From assembly GCA_028554795.2 (NCBI GenBank), contig CM068832.1:88770511-88834510 (forward strand): a DNA stretch of 64,000 bases, written 5' to 3'. Of this stretch, positions 1 through 12,600 are shown piece by piece (position 1 is the first letter of the stretch; each line of letters opens with the position of its first letter). The notes beneath the pieces were generated by a model that saw only the letters and a program-made list of their open reading frames with translations, had not been told where the DNA came from and did not search any database. Source of the DNA: Sinohyriopsis cumingii. Its lineage: Eukaryota; Mollusca; Bivalvia; Unionida; Unionidae. A program made the position numbers and the translations under genes.

Positions 1-572
1 ATAAAAACGGCAAAATATTTTAAATCTGGGCGTGTCTTATGGAAATATGTATTTAACTACACTACTAAATGTCGGACCAATCATGTGTACCTTTATTTCA
101 TGTGTTGTCATTATTTTCTTAAAATTTTAAGTTCAAACCTTGGTACCACTTCTTTCCTGTCTAATGTTCTTTAAAAACTTCAGATTTATACATGAAGTTC
201 AGACTCATGGCATATAATTGAGTGGCTTCTTTACAAGTGACATGTGACTTTGTTTCATAGCCTGGTTCCATATTAATCCAACTTACTCAAACACATGATT
301 TGGGTTTCAATAGCAAAGAAGCTGATTTACATAAATGGGATTTGAAAATTGTGATTTATTCGGTTCCATAACAGTGTTAAATATGGATAGTAGTTTAATG
401 AAAATAAGTATCTTGAAATCTAAAGAATCGGAACTTAATTTTCAGTATGCACTTAAGAGAAAAATGAATATGGAAACTGGTTATATAAGGGTGACGATAT
501 AGAATTTACTTAAATACATAACTAAAATACTTATATGACAACTCTTGTTCACCAGTACTTAGGGTTCATACA

Positions 573-1027
573 GGTTGTTGAAAACCTTTGAAGTACTTGA
601 ATTATTAGGTGGCAAAATCAAGGCCTTGAAAGTGCTTTAATGTTTAGGTGGAAATATCAAGGCCTTGAAAGTGCTTGAATTTTTAGGTGGAAACATCAAG
701 GCCTTGAAAGTGCTTGAATTATTAGGTGGCAAAAAATCAAGGCCTTGAAAGTGTTTGGATTTTTAGGTGGCAAGGTCAAGTTCTTGAAAGTGCTTTAATG
801 TTTAGGTGGAAATATCAAGGCCTTGAATTTGCTCTAATGTTTAAGAGGAAATATCAAGGCCTTGAAAGTGCTTGAATTTTTAGGTGGCAAGGTCAAGTTC
901 TTGAAAGTGCTTTAATGTTTAAGTGGAAATATCAAGGCCTTGAAAGTGCTTGAATTTTTAGGTGGCAAGGTCAAGTTCTTGAAAGTGCTTTAATGTTTAG
1001 GTGGAAAAATCAAGGCCTTGAAAGCGG
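573..1027 (+). repeat. minisatellite, 39-bp unit, about 11-12 copies
   Basis: The core TCAAGGCCTTGAAAGTGC followed by TTTAATGTTTAGGTGGAAA recurs with a period of 39 bases. Two unit variants alternate, one with GGCCTTG and one with GGTCAAGTTCTTG, which suggests amplification of mixed dimers. There is no coding sense. TCAAGGCCTTGA is itself a 12-bp palindrome present in most units. Confidence 0.9.
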
Positions 1028-1707
1028 TTTAAAGCCAATATATTAGCTGAAAATTGTTTCAGAACAGTCAAACATCACTTGCATAATTTTCTGAGATACT
1101 TGAAAGCCATGCGGTTTATTTGTATTGATGAAAACAAATATGGGAAATTTTATAAATTCTATGCTAAATATATTTTACTTAGAGTGCAGGCAAGGAGAAT
1201 GGGAAAAGTAATTTATAATTGAGCCCTTAAAGATCGTTGCATGTGTCGTTTAATTTTCTGGATTTCATAACTTCCAATGCTTTGTTAACCCTGATATATG
1301 TTTTAGTTATGAACTGCAGCGATAGCTGATGTACATTCCTGTGCATAAAACTTGACCAGCTGCAAACATTATAAACCAAGTCCTGCTAGCAGAGTGGCAG
1401 CCCCTTTGAAGTCCCTTTGAGGGGCACATTGTTTAGTCTAGAACTGCAGTGATATATGCTGCATATACCCGTGCATAAGAAGATTCAACCAGCTGAATGT
1501 AGAATACAACCACATCTGCCATTGCTTACGTAAAAGTTATATATACAACAAAAAATGTTTTCCTATAAAGATCTTTTTAATAATATTCATTTTTGTATAT
1601 AATTAACCTAAAGCTTAAAATATGAGAGTTTTTTGATTATCGTAATTACATGTAATGAAGTTCGCAACAATTAAAACACCATCTATTATTTTCATGGAAA
1701 AAAAATC

Positions 1708-2095
1708 ATACTATATATAGACCCTGAAATAATGATACTGTATATATACCCTGCAAATAGTCATACTGTATATAGACTCTGAATAAAATCATACTATATA
1801 TAGACTCTGAAAATAATAATGCTGTATATAGACACTTGAAAAAATCATACCGTATTTAGACCCTGAAAATAATCATACTGAACACTGACCCTAGTAAAAA
1901 GTATACTCTATATAGACCCCAAAAATAACCATACTGTATATAGACCATGGAATTAATCATACTGTAAACGAATCCAGGAAAAATATGGCACTGTATATAG
2001 ACCATGACAAAAAAATCATACTGTATATAGACCCTGAACAAATAATACTATATATTGACCTAGCAACAAAATCGCACTTTATCTTGACCCATAAT
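1708..2095 (+). repeat. degenerate minisatellite, unit about 30-33 bp
   Basis: The motif ATCATACTGTATATAGACCC followed by TGAAAATA recurs about twelve times with small indels. Units are diverged from one another, so the array is older than the 42-bp arrays further on. Open frames in it are repeat artefacts. Confidence 0.85.
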
Positions 2096-2969
2096 AAAGC
2101 CATACCATACTCTGAAAATACGTAATTTTACCAGATCTCTATTTCATCTGCCTATGATTGTGTTAGTTTGTATGCAATTCATGTTTGAATTTCATCTCTA
2201 ATCTCATTTTTTATCGTTGGTCTCGGTAATGCATCCATCACTTCTTTCCAGTTTCACTATGGCAGTGCATTTACTGACATCAGAGTTTTTGTAAGAACCA
2301 TTGCTTTTACATCTCATATGATTCAAAATTCAAAGTGTGCTTTAATGAATTAGTAAATGTATAAAATGTAAAAGACACCATTGAATTTATGATCAGTTTT
2401 AAATAAAATATAACTGCAGTTACAGTAAATGTAAAAATAACATTTTTAGGTTTTGTAGGATTGTTTTTTTTTCTTTCTTAATTTGGTTAGTTTAGAGACT
2501 ACCACCAGTGATGATGTCATCACATTGTGATGTTTTTTTTTTAATGTCCAGCCCAAGTAGAGCAATGCCATGTCATGTAAGGATGAAAAGTTGTCTGTCA
2601 GTGTAAAGATTCTGATCTTGGAGTATGACGAGAAAGGGCTTTCAACCATAGAAATCTTGGCATTGGTTGAAAATAAAACGAATTCACATTTCATTCCATT
2701 TTCAATTATTATTCATCATTCTGCAGTCTGCATTCCATTTTCGTATCACTAGTAAAATTACCCATTTCAGGGTGTCTGACAGATATTGCTATGTACTGTT
2801 AATTTAACTATTCTTACACCTTGTCCTTATATAAAACATAGTATTTGCAATCTTTTTTAAAATCTTAATTGCTCCATTAACCCACACAGTATAAAATCGT
2901 AAAAGAATAAATTTATTTTTAATACAATTCATCGGATATTACAGTAACAAAATTATAACATGTTTGGTT

Positions 2970-3470
2970 ACACGATTTTTGTATGTCCACCATAAGGCAG
3001 AATGTAATATGTTGTGAAGTCCATCATTCTGTCTTGACCAATTTCCTCAATGCCTCAAGTTGTCCATAATCTACAACTATTAGACATTGTGAATGGCTTG
3101 CACTTGGGGTAAGGAGGAACTCTATCGATTTAGGAATCAAAATGTCAAATGTCAGTGTGACTTTGACTGAAAGAAGAGAAATGGGTTCTACATAATAACC
3201 CGCATTTTCTACCAGGTCAAGGTCATTGTGGCTGAAAGAAATAAGGATTTTGTATAATAATGTTTATGCAAGAGTAAGTTCCTTGACCAAACCTTATAGT
3301 TGACTTGCACATGGGGTAATACAAAATTCAGAGTAAAGATCGTGGTAAGTCAAATAACAAAATAATGGGTTTTGTTTATTACATTTAGTTCAAGACGGCA
3401 TGACCTAAGGGTGAGGTCATTGAGATTTGCTGGTCAGTAATCTCCAGAGTCAACCATACCATATTACATT
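2970..3470. repeat. dispersed repeat, family A (copies at 2970, 22660 and 38440)
   Basis: Phrases such as CTTGCACTTGGGGTAAG, GGTCACTGTGACTGAAAGAAG and ATGGGTTTTGCATAATAA recur here and again near 22660-23170 and 38440-38910, each time in the same order. No coding potential or clear ends are visible. Its class is unknown; it behaves as a common ancient interspersed repeat. Confidence 0.6.
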
Positions 3471-3526
3471 ACTCTTTTATACAATTTATTAGTTTTCTAG
3501 CTTATGTTTTCTAATTTTCACTGCAG

Positions 3527-3616
3527 AATAGCCCAAGATATCTTCTGGCGACTATACAATCGAGATTTGATTCTTAAAGACAGCATCAACCAGTTACAGT
3601 GTGAGGCCTGTGACAG
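3527..3616 (+). CDS. MARS1: MARS1 exon a
   Basis: Acceptor CACTGCAG and donor ACAG|GTTTGT. The exon starts with the third base of a split codon and ends with the first two bases (AG) of an Arg codon completed by the next exon. It encodes [17 protein letters not shown] onward to the first zinc pair CEAC. The 706-bp intron that follows holds nothing recognisable. Confidence 0.93.
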
Positions 3617-6600
3617 GTTTGTTTCAAAACTCAGTGCAGAGCTGATAATTCTCCTTTTTATTCATAAATGTACCAGTGTCATATAAGTTACTGAATATTG
3701 CATTATTTGAAGAATCGGGGACAGTAGTAGAGAGAGTTGGGGAGGAATTTACTCAGAAGAAGGAAAATTGAATTTCAGGAATAGTTTGATTAAATTGGCA
3801 GAAAATGCCATAAATGATATTTTATTTGAAGGAATTGTACATTTTATTCATTCTCTCGAGAAGAATGTTAATGTCGGATTCTCATTAATCGACAACCCGT
3901 TTTTTGACAGATTTCACAAAATCAATAAAATGGACATATATAATTTTTGACCTTGTCTTTTTTGACAGAAAATAATTGTTTTCAGAAACATATTATATTT
4001 ATCAGCTGTATTTTAATGTCAAAAACTTAAAAGTTACAAAAGTATTTTTGTCCATGAATGTTGTATAATCTGTAGTAAACTTTTAAAAAAGTTTCTGGTC
4101 CTCCATAGCACATGAAATTGTTTTGTCAACTTGATGAGAAAATTCTCTGAATCAGACATGCAGGCTGTAGTTTAAAGAATGGTCATTCTTATACTATTAG
4201 TGTCATCCACTTATAAAACTGAGGTGGGATTTCTCTAACGTTTTTATTTTTATTTATGATGATAGACTAGCCATTTCTTATACAATATGCTTTTAGCATC
4301 TCAGTTTCCTTTAATATTTCAGATTTCTAGCTGACCGGTTTGTGGAGGGCACCTGTCCATTTTGTGCATTTGATGATGCTCGAGGAGACCAGTGTGATGC
4401 TTGTGGAAAACTCATCAATGCCATTGAACTGAAAAATCCCAGGTGCAAATTGTGTAGAAACTCTCCAGTTATCAAATCAACTCAGCACCTCTTCCTTGAC
4501 CTCCCAAAAGTGAGTTAATTCCTAATGCAGCATTATAAATAATATAAAAAATTAGTTCTATCAGAAATCTTTATAACCGCTATTGTTGACATAAACTATG
4601 CTTAGAGCAGGTTAATATGGCTGAGATTTCATGCTACAGTTACAGAGATGTTTTTGTTAAATTGTAATGTGATCAGGTAATGTATTTTATGGAGAAAGAA
4701 ATATTTCAATAAATTATGTTTCTCCGAGAATATTTACCTGATCACATCACAAAAACTGACTACCCCCTTCTCCACAGTGTGAATATCCTTTAAAGTTTTT
4801 GTTAAAGGAAAAACTAGTTTAAACCAGGCATAATGGCAGCCACCGAGCAGACAGAAAGGGGAGTTAATCCATAAGAGTTTGTTTCCTTTTGCTTCCCTGT
4901 GTTTTAATAATGCATAGACTGAAATACATTTTTCCTTCCTTCCAGGATGGAGGGATTAGCCGCAGCAGAGAAAGTTATCGTAATGTAATATATTTGGGCA
5001 AGTGTTATCAGGGAAGCAAAATTTGCTAAAAACTTTCCTTTCTTATTATATCCTTTATCCAAACCCTCACATCAGGTTGATGGTGATATGTTTGGTATGC
5101 CCCTGCCATATCTATCGAGTGAGTATTCAGTGTTGCTTACGTCTATCTATTCTATCATAGTATTACCCATATTTATCCGTCTCATCATAAAGAGTTGCAT
5201 CCAGACTGCACTGTTTCAGGAGTCTTCTATTTTGCAAGCAACTCCAACAAACAATGCAAGTTTGAATGGAAAGAAATTGCACATAAGAAATAATATTTAT
5301 GCAGGTTTGATACGCTGGTACATGATAATTATAATAACAGTTTGTACGAATAAACAGTCAGTCTCCATTCTGTAAGCCAGTATCTGTCAGCATTGTTTAT
5401 ATTTAAAACTGGAACACTCCAGAAATTAACCAGTGTGCATGTAATTGTGCCAATATGGGTTTTGAAATTGCTACCACAAACCTGGGCCAGTAGTTTTTAA
5501 GTCGTTAAATGCAGTGGATAGCTTTTTTACGTCAGAGTAATGACAGAGAGGAAAATATAAATTTCCTCTCTATAATGTTGGCACCTGGTGCAAATGCACT
5601 GGACAGAAATGCTCCAGTTTAACTTGAAATGATGAAGAGGGGACTGCTGCTGAAGCAAGTGAACAATGCAGACGAGATGTTCATGTTACTGAGGAAATGA
5701 GGATAATTTCTCGATGAAAAAGTGCAGTTACAATACAAAATTCCAATGAGCAAGTACCTAAACAGTTTGATGGTTGAAATTAACCAAATAAAGGTGATAT
5801 GACATTCAATCTGTAAGAAATCAAGAAAAATAAAACTCTTTACATCGGAGGGAGAAGGGGAAGAGAGAAAAAAGGAAACTGTTTACTCATAAACCCAATT
5901 AAATGGTAAGTTAGGAAAAAACAGTAGCAGTTTGATGTGTAACCCCGACCACAGTAAGCTGTTGCACACCCCTTCCCTCTTTGAGGGGGTTAGTGAATTT
6001 CCTAGCTTTTTTGTAAAATCCTTTATAAAACAAATCAGATTAAATTAAACCATTGGATCAGCCCAGATTGGTTACATATGCGTGCCTTTGGGCAAGGCAC
6101 TTTCTCCAATTGCCATGAACACTAAAACACCTAATTGTGATGCTATGCCATAAAACACCAAACCAGTCTAGACCATCATGTCGCATCATGTCACGTCACA
6201 TAAAATCCCGAGAGAATGTTTCTGCACAATAACCATTATGGGACTTAGTAGATTCAAAACCGAGTTATGGATTTTTGTTTGACTTGGAACATTGGCCTTA
6301 AGTTGCATCTTAATTTTGTTTACTCTAATAACTTTTTAAAGACATTATGGAAAGAAAACAAATTTGGTACGAGGCTTTACATTATAATGATGTAGGTCAC
6401 TTTCACTATATTTTCAAACAAATGTAATGGATTCTTTTTTTGACCTTAAGAAACTATACCCTTCAGTTGCATTATATTGCAGGGACATCCATGACATATT
6501 GACATATTTATTCTTTACCTTATATACAAAATCAGAAAACTCACCATTTCACTGCAGCACATAAATGCATGTCTTCTACAATAGAATGTAGAATGTAGTG

Positions 6601-9600
6601 AAAACTATCAATATGATCAGTATAATTTCCTACATTCTTTGTTATTTCACCCCTGTGTCTATATTGTTTCAGGCTGAGCCCACATTACAAGAACATCTGA
6701 ATCGAGTGTTCAAAGAAGGGACCTGGACATCCAATTCTAAACAAATCACCAATTCCTGGATACGTGATGGTCTGAAGCCCCGATGTATCAGCCGAGATCT
6801 GAAGTGGGGAACCCCTGTTCCTCTGGAGGGCTATACAGATAAGGTAAGAATTTGAGTTAGCTGTGTTTATGCCTATCATCATGTTGCGATTACAAAAGAT
6901 AATATTAAACAGAACATACAACTCATAGGATATAGTATGTCATAGGTGGGAAATAAGTTACTACTCATAGCATATAGCATGTCATAGGTAGTAAATAAGA
7001 TACAACTCGTAGGATATATTATGTCATAGGTAGTAAATAAGATACAACTCATACGATATATTATGTCATAGGTGGGAAATAAGATACAACTCATACGATA
7101 TATTATGTCATAGGTAGTAAATAAGATACAACTCGTAGGATATATTATGTCATAGGTAGTAAATAAGATACAACTCATACGATATATTATGTCATAGGTG
7201 GGAAATAAGATACAACTCATAGGATATAGTATGTCATAGGTAGTAAATAAGATACAACTCATAGGATATAGTATGTCATAGGTAGTAAATAAGATACAAC
7301 TCATAGGATATATTATGTCATAGGTAGCAAATAAGATACATCTCATAGGATATATTATGTCATAGGTGGGAAATACAATATAACTCATAGGATATAGTTT
7401 ATCATACGTGGAAAACAACATACAACTCATAGGATATAGTTTGTCATAGGTGGAAAACAGGGGTTAGGATGCAGGATGATAGCCAGGTTTAGATGGGATA
7501 AATATAACTAATAATATATATAAAAATGTGCACAGCTTTAGAATAAGTTATCTTATATATGTCTTTGACATATTTATGTAATGTTAATACAATCAGTTTC
7601 TTGTAATAGTAATGCAGAATGGATATGTATATTAACATGGAAGTCACACACAGGTATCAGCTATGACAATTACATCTGATTTTTTGCAGTCCACAAATAA
7701 ACGAATTTGTAAATGTTTTGGTTAAACATTGTTTGTCATTTTTATGATTTTCCATACATTTTCATTTTTCTGTGAACATTCTTGTTGAAGTTATATTTTT
7801 TGTTGTGTTCCATGTAGATGAGAGAAAAGCCTATTTAATTAAAGTTCTTTGAATTTTGAATCTCATGGTATCTAGGGTCTGCAGAGTGTCCATGGTATCT
7901 GCATGACATGAGTTACACACTTTTTACCAGCAGCTTTTTTGTGTTGCATGTTAATAAGGAAACCAGTCTGCAGAAAGTCTGTGATATCTGCATGGTATCA
8001 TAAATTGCATACTTTTTAACTCCAACTGTGTTGCCTTGTCTGTCAATAGGATAAAGATAAGATCAATGTCTTTAGTTAATTTGAAAGCAAGATTTTATTA
8101 GAATCAACAAAAACACTAGGTTGTTGTTACCTAAATTCAGTGACTCTTAGACTGTCAGGATACCAATCGTGTTACATCCAGCATTAGTATTTTGATAGCT
8201 ATTCATACATTGATCATAGGTCAGAAGAGCTTATGGGATGGCCTGTTCTCTGTCAGTCATCCGTCCGTACATTAACACAAGTTTGTTATTGTCACTCCTC
8301 ATAAACTAATTGGAGGATTGCCATTACACTTTACACACATAGTCATATTATGGTCTTGCTGGTCCTAATTATCACTACTCTTCTTGAATGGATGGTTCTA
8401 TCAACAACTTCTCATGATGTTTACTTGGTACAAAATGAAAATGGTGTTAATTTGATGTCTAGCATGCCTGCAAAGGTAGCCATCTTGAAAATCTTGTTTA
8501 TTGCTGCTTCTTCTAAATGAAAAGTCATATTGACTTTATATTTTCCCCAGATGACTTCTTGTGATGTCTGATTGGTCTTAAATGAAAATGATGCAGGTCT
8601 GATGTCTAATAGGGGATCCCTGGGATGCCAAGTGGTCTCAAACACTTTCCTTTATCGATCACTGCCATCTCACCTCTGTCAGTGTTGGTTCAAATCTCAG
8701 CTTATGCCAGTGTGGGAATGTGAGAAAGCTGGTCAGGAGCTCCATGTGGGTAACTGGTTCTTACCAGGTCTTTTCTAGGTTCTTACTCGACCATTCATAC
8801 TGGCCACCATATATGGTCTGTCATGTGCTGACAAATGGCATTAAACCAAAAGCAGCAGCATTTTTAATATGAAAATCGTGTTATCGCTACTCCTCCAGGA
8901 AGACTTCTTGTGATGTCTAGTTGGTCTTAATGAAAATGGTGCAACTCACACAACTATTATCTTAAGAATCTTGATGTCACTACTCCTCCTGACTAGCTGG
9001 ATGTGCCAGCATGGGATTGTGAAGAAAGACTTCTTATGATGTATAGTTTATCCTAGATGAAAATGGTGCCATTCAGACATCTAGTATGGTCACAACAGTG
9101 ACCATCTTAAAAATGATGCTGTGATTGCTTCTCAAATCAATGGTCATAGGTGAATGGGGTTTTCACTGAAAGATGACTTATGGTGCCTGATTGGTCCTAA
9201 ATGAAGATAGATCTGATTTGAAATATATCCTCGTAAACTGTAGATGGAAATTCATGAACATTTCTGCTTGTTTCCTATTTACTAATCATTTGCAATAAGG
9301 GTGTCATATTTGGTTCTAGCTACGATGTCGTAGCCTCAACTTGATTTTGTTGTGGTTGAGGCTACGAACTGATCCCATATCATGCAATGGAGCAAAACAT
9401 ATCATCACTAAAGTCAGAAAAACAAACAGTGTAGAAATCAACTACATAAGTATAATCATGCTGTGAAAGAAGTTTGGCTTATTTTGAATTTATTAAGCCC
9501 TTATACGATAAAATAAATTGGCATGGTTACTCTAACCTTATACTGTCCGCCATGACAGATAACGCGAGACTCTCGCCGTGACTCCTTTTCTACGTAAGGC

Positions 9601-12600
9601 TTGCCAGACCATATTTTGGATATTCTACGCTCTATTATTATCAATCATGTGCGAATAATCGCTTCTTGGTGAATTTCAAAGTTGCCGATAAACAGTATTT
9701 ACTTTTAATGCACAGAATTTCTGACCCAAACGGCGCCAAATTTTTACTATGATTTGTTTACATTTCCAAATAAGGCGTCAATGTCCTTATATGGCACACA
9801 AACAAACGAGGCTGAGAACGGAAGTAATCATTATTTGAAATAATATGGCGGACGATCTAAACGAAAATATCGGCTAAAAAAGGTAAACGAGATTTTTCAA
9901 CTATTTCTACAACGATTTTCGATATTTCCGGTATTAAATAAGAGGACTACTCAATTTATTGGATTATATGCAAGGAATATGTTTAAAGCGTTATTATTAG
10001 GCTGAGAGAGCGCTGGGTGTGAATCACACCCGGCTTGCTCCATTAACACGTATATGCTCATGTTAGTACCCTGTCCACGAGGTACGAGTAAGGGTACTAA
10101 TATTAGTACTAATTTGGTTCGTGCTTTTGGCAGTTTTCCCCATTGCCTAAATGTGTCAAGGGCTTGAAGGACCAGCAAACTTAAAAAGACCTAGGTCCTC
10201 CAGGACAGTTTGTGTCCCCCAGATTGATTTTTCTAATCCGTTCTTTATTTTAAGCTGGTCAAATGGACTTACTATTTTGATGTTTTTATTCACCCAACCA
10301 GAACATTATTGTTATTAGACAGGTAGACAAATGCATGCTTATTTCATAAGCTGGGTAGGGTGTGTGGATGGGTGGGTAAAATTTAAGATTTACAACAATT
10401 TTAAGTACGACATTTCCAAACAGTTTTTGGCCAAACTTTACATATGCAGTCATTGCAGGAAGATGTGTTATTTACAGTTTAATCATCACTAAAGCAAAGG
10501 GATGTAATTCATATCTCTTCTTAAAAACACATTTTTTTTCTTCAGAGATTGATTAGATTCACCGTAAATAAATGAAGATGCTTAACTGTAAACATCACAC
10601 TGGCACAGAAAGTGACTTACATTTATCCTGCAATAACACAACTATTTGCACAATCCAGAAAAGAAATTACTCAAACTTTCAACCCTGGTGATAAAAATGG
10701 CCTCGCTTTTGAATTTGACACGTTGACACTTTTTGACACTGTAAGTGGAACTGACTGACGTTACGAGTACAAGTGTATAAGAAATGATTGCATATCAGTT
10801 CACCTGATATTCCTTGATATAAACAATGCCTTCATCATGAAGCAAAGATTCAGTGTACGTAGATTGAACAGTCAGCGTGGATATTCTCTAGTGACTGCTT
10901 TAGGCATGGATAAACCATTGTTTGGTTAGGAAACACCTGGCCAAGGAAGGCAGGTGATTACATACAGGATGGTTGTATAGAATATTTGCCAGGGGGAAAT
11001 TAGAATGGTTGTGAACACAGGTGACCACTGAGTAAAAGTGACCATTAGAACAGGTTTGACTGTATGTGATAGGTGGACTTTTGACCACTGTCCATGGCTG
11101 GGAATTTGTGATGGCAAGTCATCGTAGTTGCTTTTTTGTTGTTTTTTTTTTACAGGTGTTCTATGTGTGGTTTGATGCTCCTATTGGATACATTTCAATC
11201 ACTGCGAACTACACTGAGCATTGGAAGAAATGGTGGAAAAATCCACAACAGGTTTGTAGAAAGTAACTTTTTATGTTTATAAAAATGGTGAGCTCATTCT
11301 TATTGTGTGGTGGTACCAAGTTTTGTGGAGCTTGTGGTTGCAGCAAACCACTGATTAAGGACACAACGAGCAGTAATCATTTGAAAACAATAGGACCATT
11401 TACCCAATTCCATGAATGTAGGTGCTGCAAAATTGTTATCTTCAACAAAACCACAACAATGCATTAATATTGCAGACAGAACAATGAATGTCCAGGATCT
11501 TTTGTTTGATGGAGCAGTAACTTTCATTTGACCATCAGACCAGTTGCCAGCATGTATTCAACATCTAAAAACAGTTTTCTTTTTTAAAGTGATCTGAATT
11601 GTCTATCTTCAAGATTCAGTGGTGAGATTGTAATCATTATGGAAGAATGTCTAATCGTTTTTAAAAGAGGAGCATACATTTATTACATTTTGATAATGTT
11701 GTTGCTCATAAAAATTAATTCCTCCACTGTTTTGTGAACTAACAAAAATTGCGTTTATTTTTATGTTAATTCCTCTCCAGATTGAATCAATGTTTAAATA
11801 AATGTTTTCATTTTATCTGGAAGAAGAAAAGTTCTTACACAAAGCATGAAGGACACACTAAGAGTTAAATAAGTTGTGATAATAAGAAATGAACCAGTAG
11901 ATATTGAAAGGAGTGAGGGGATATGTTATAATTAGTATCACATGGGGTTGAGTGCTGGTGAGCACAGTGGTAAGGGAAACCTTTATCCATGCATTTGCAA
12001 TCCCAAATTAAAAGTTAACATGACAGCTATTAATTTACACATGGCTATCTTTTAAAACTCCTCTTTTAATTAATTTAATGATTGCTTGCTTTCATCGAAA
12101 ATTTATACAGGTGGAGCTGTATAACTTCCTTGGAAAAGACAATGTGCCGTTTCACAGTGTTATTTTCCCTTGTACATTGCTGGGAGCAGATGACGGTTAC
12201 ACCATTGTAAATCACATGATAGCTACAGGTTAGATATGTCTTTCTTAACATGTCCATTTCTCTTTTCTCTGTATCTTAGTCTTGTCCATTTGAATTATAT
12301 CTCTACCAGATTAATTGGACACATGTATTCACCATAAATGCAAGAGAGAGTGTGAACAAGTAGATTGCTACAAGCAGTATGTGTGTGCTAGTACTCATTT
12401 TCTGTGAGTACAAGTGAGAGAGAGGTAGAGAGAGTATACAAATAAAGACAGAGAGATATAAATTCACAGAGAGATATAAAATGCACATTTGTTGTTGAGT
12501 GCATGTTAGTTGGATGCAAGACAAAGCATGTTTCTGGTGATCGCTGCCTAATCCAATTTGTTCAGTTTTGGGATTTTGTTTGCATATATTTCATAACACT

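Larger units (their letters stand above)
1..3526. other. intronic DNA upstream of the first visible MARS1 exon
   Basis: No exon could be recognised here. Because the first visible MARS1 exon begins inside a codon and the catalytic HIGH-motif region is absent, this stretch is best read as the 3' part of a MARS1 intron. It is AT-rich and holds two minisatellites and one dispersed repeat, listed separately. The rest (about 1-570, 1030-1700 and 2100-2960) shows no structure I can name. Confidence 0.6.

Noticed and set aside
6879..7430. 183-codon minus-strand repeat frame
   Set aside because: Artefact of another 42-bp intronic array.
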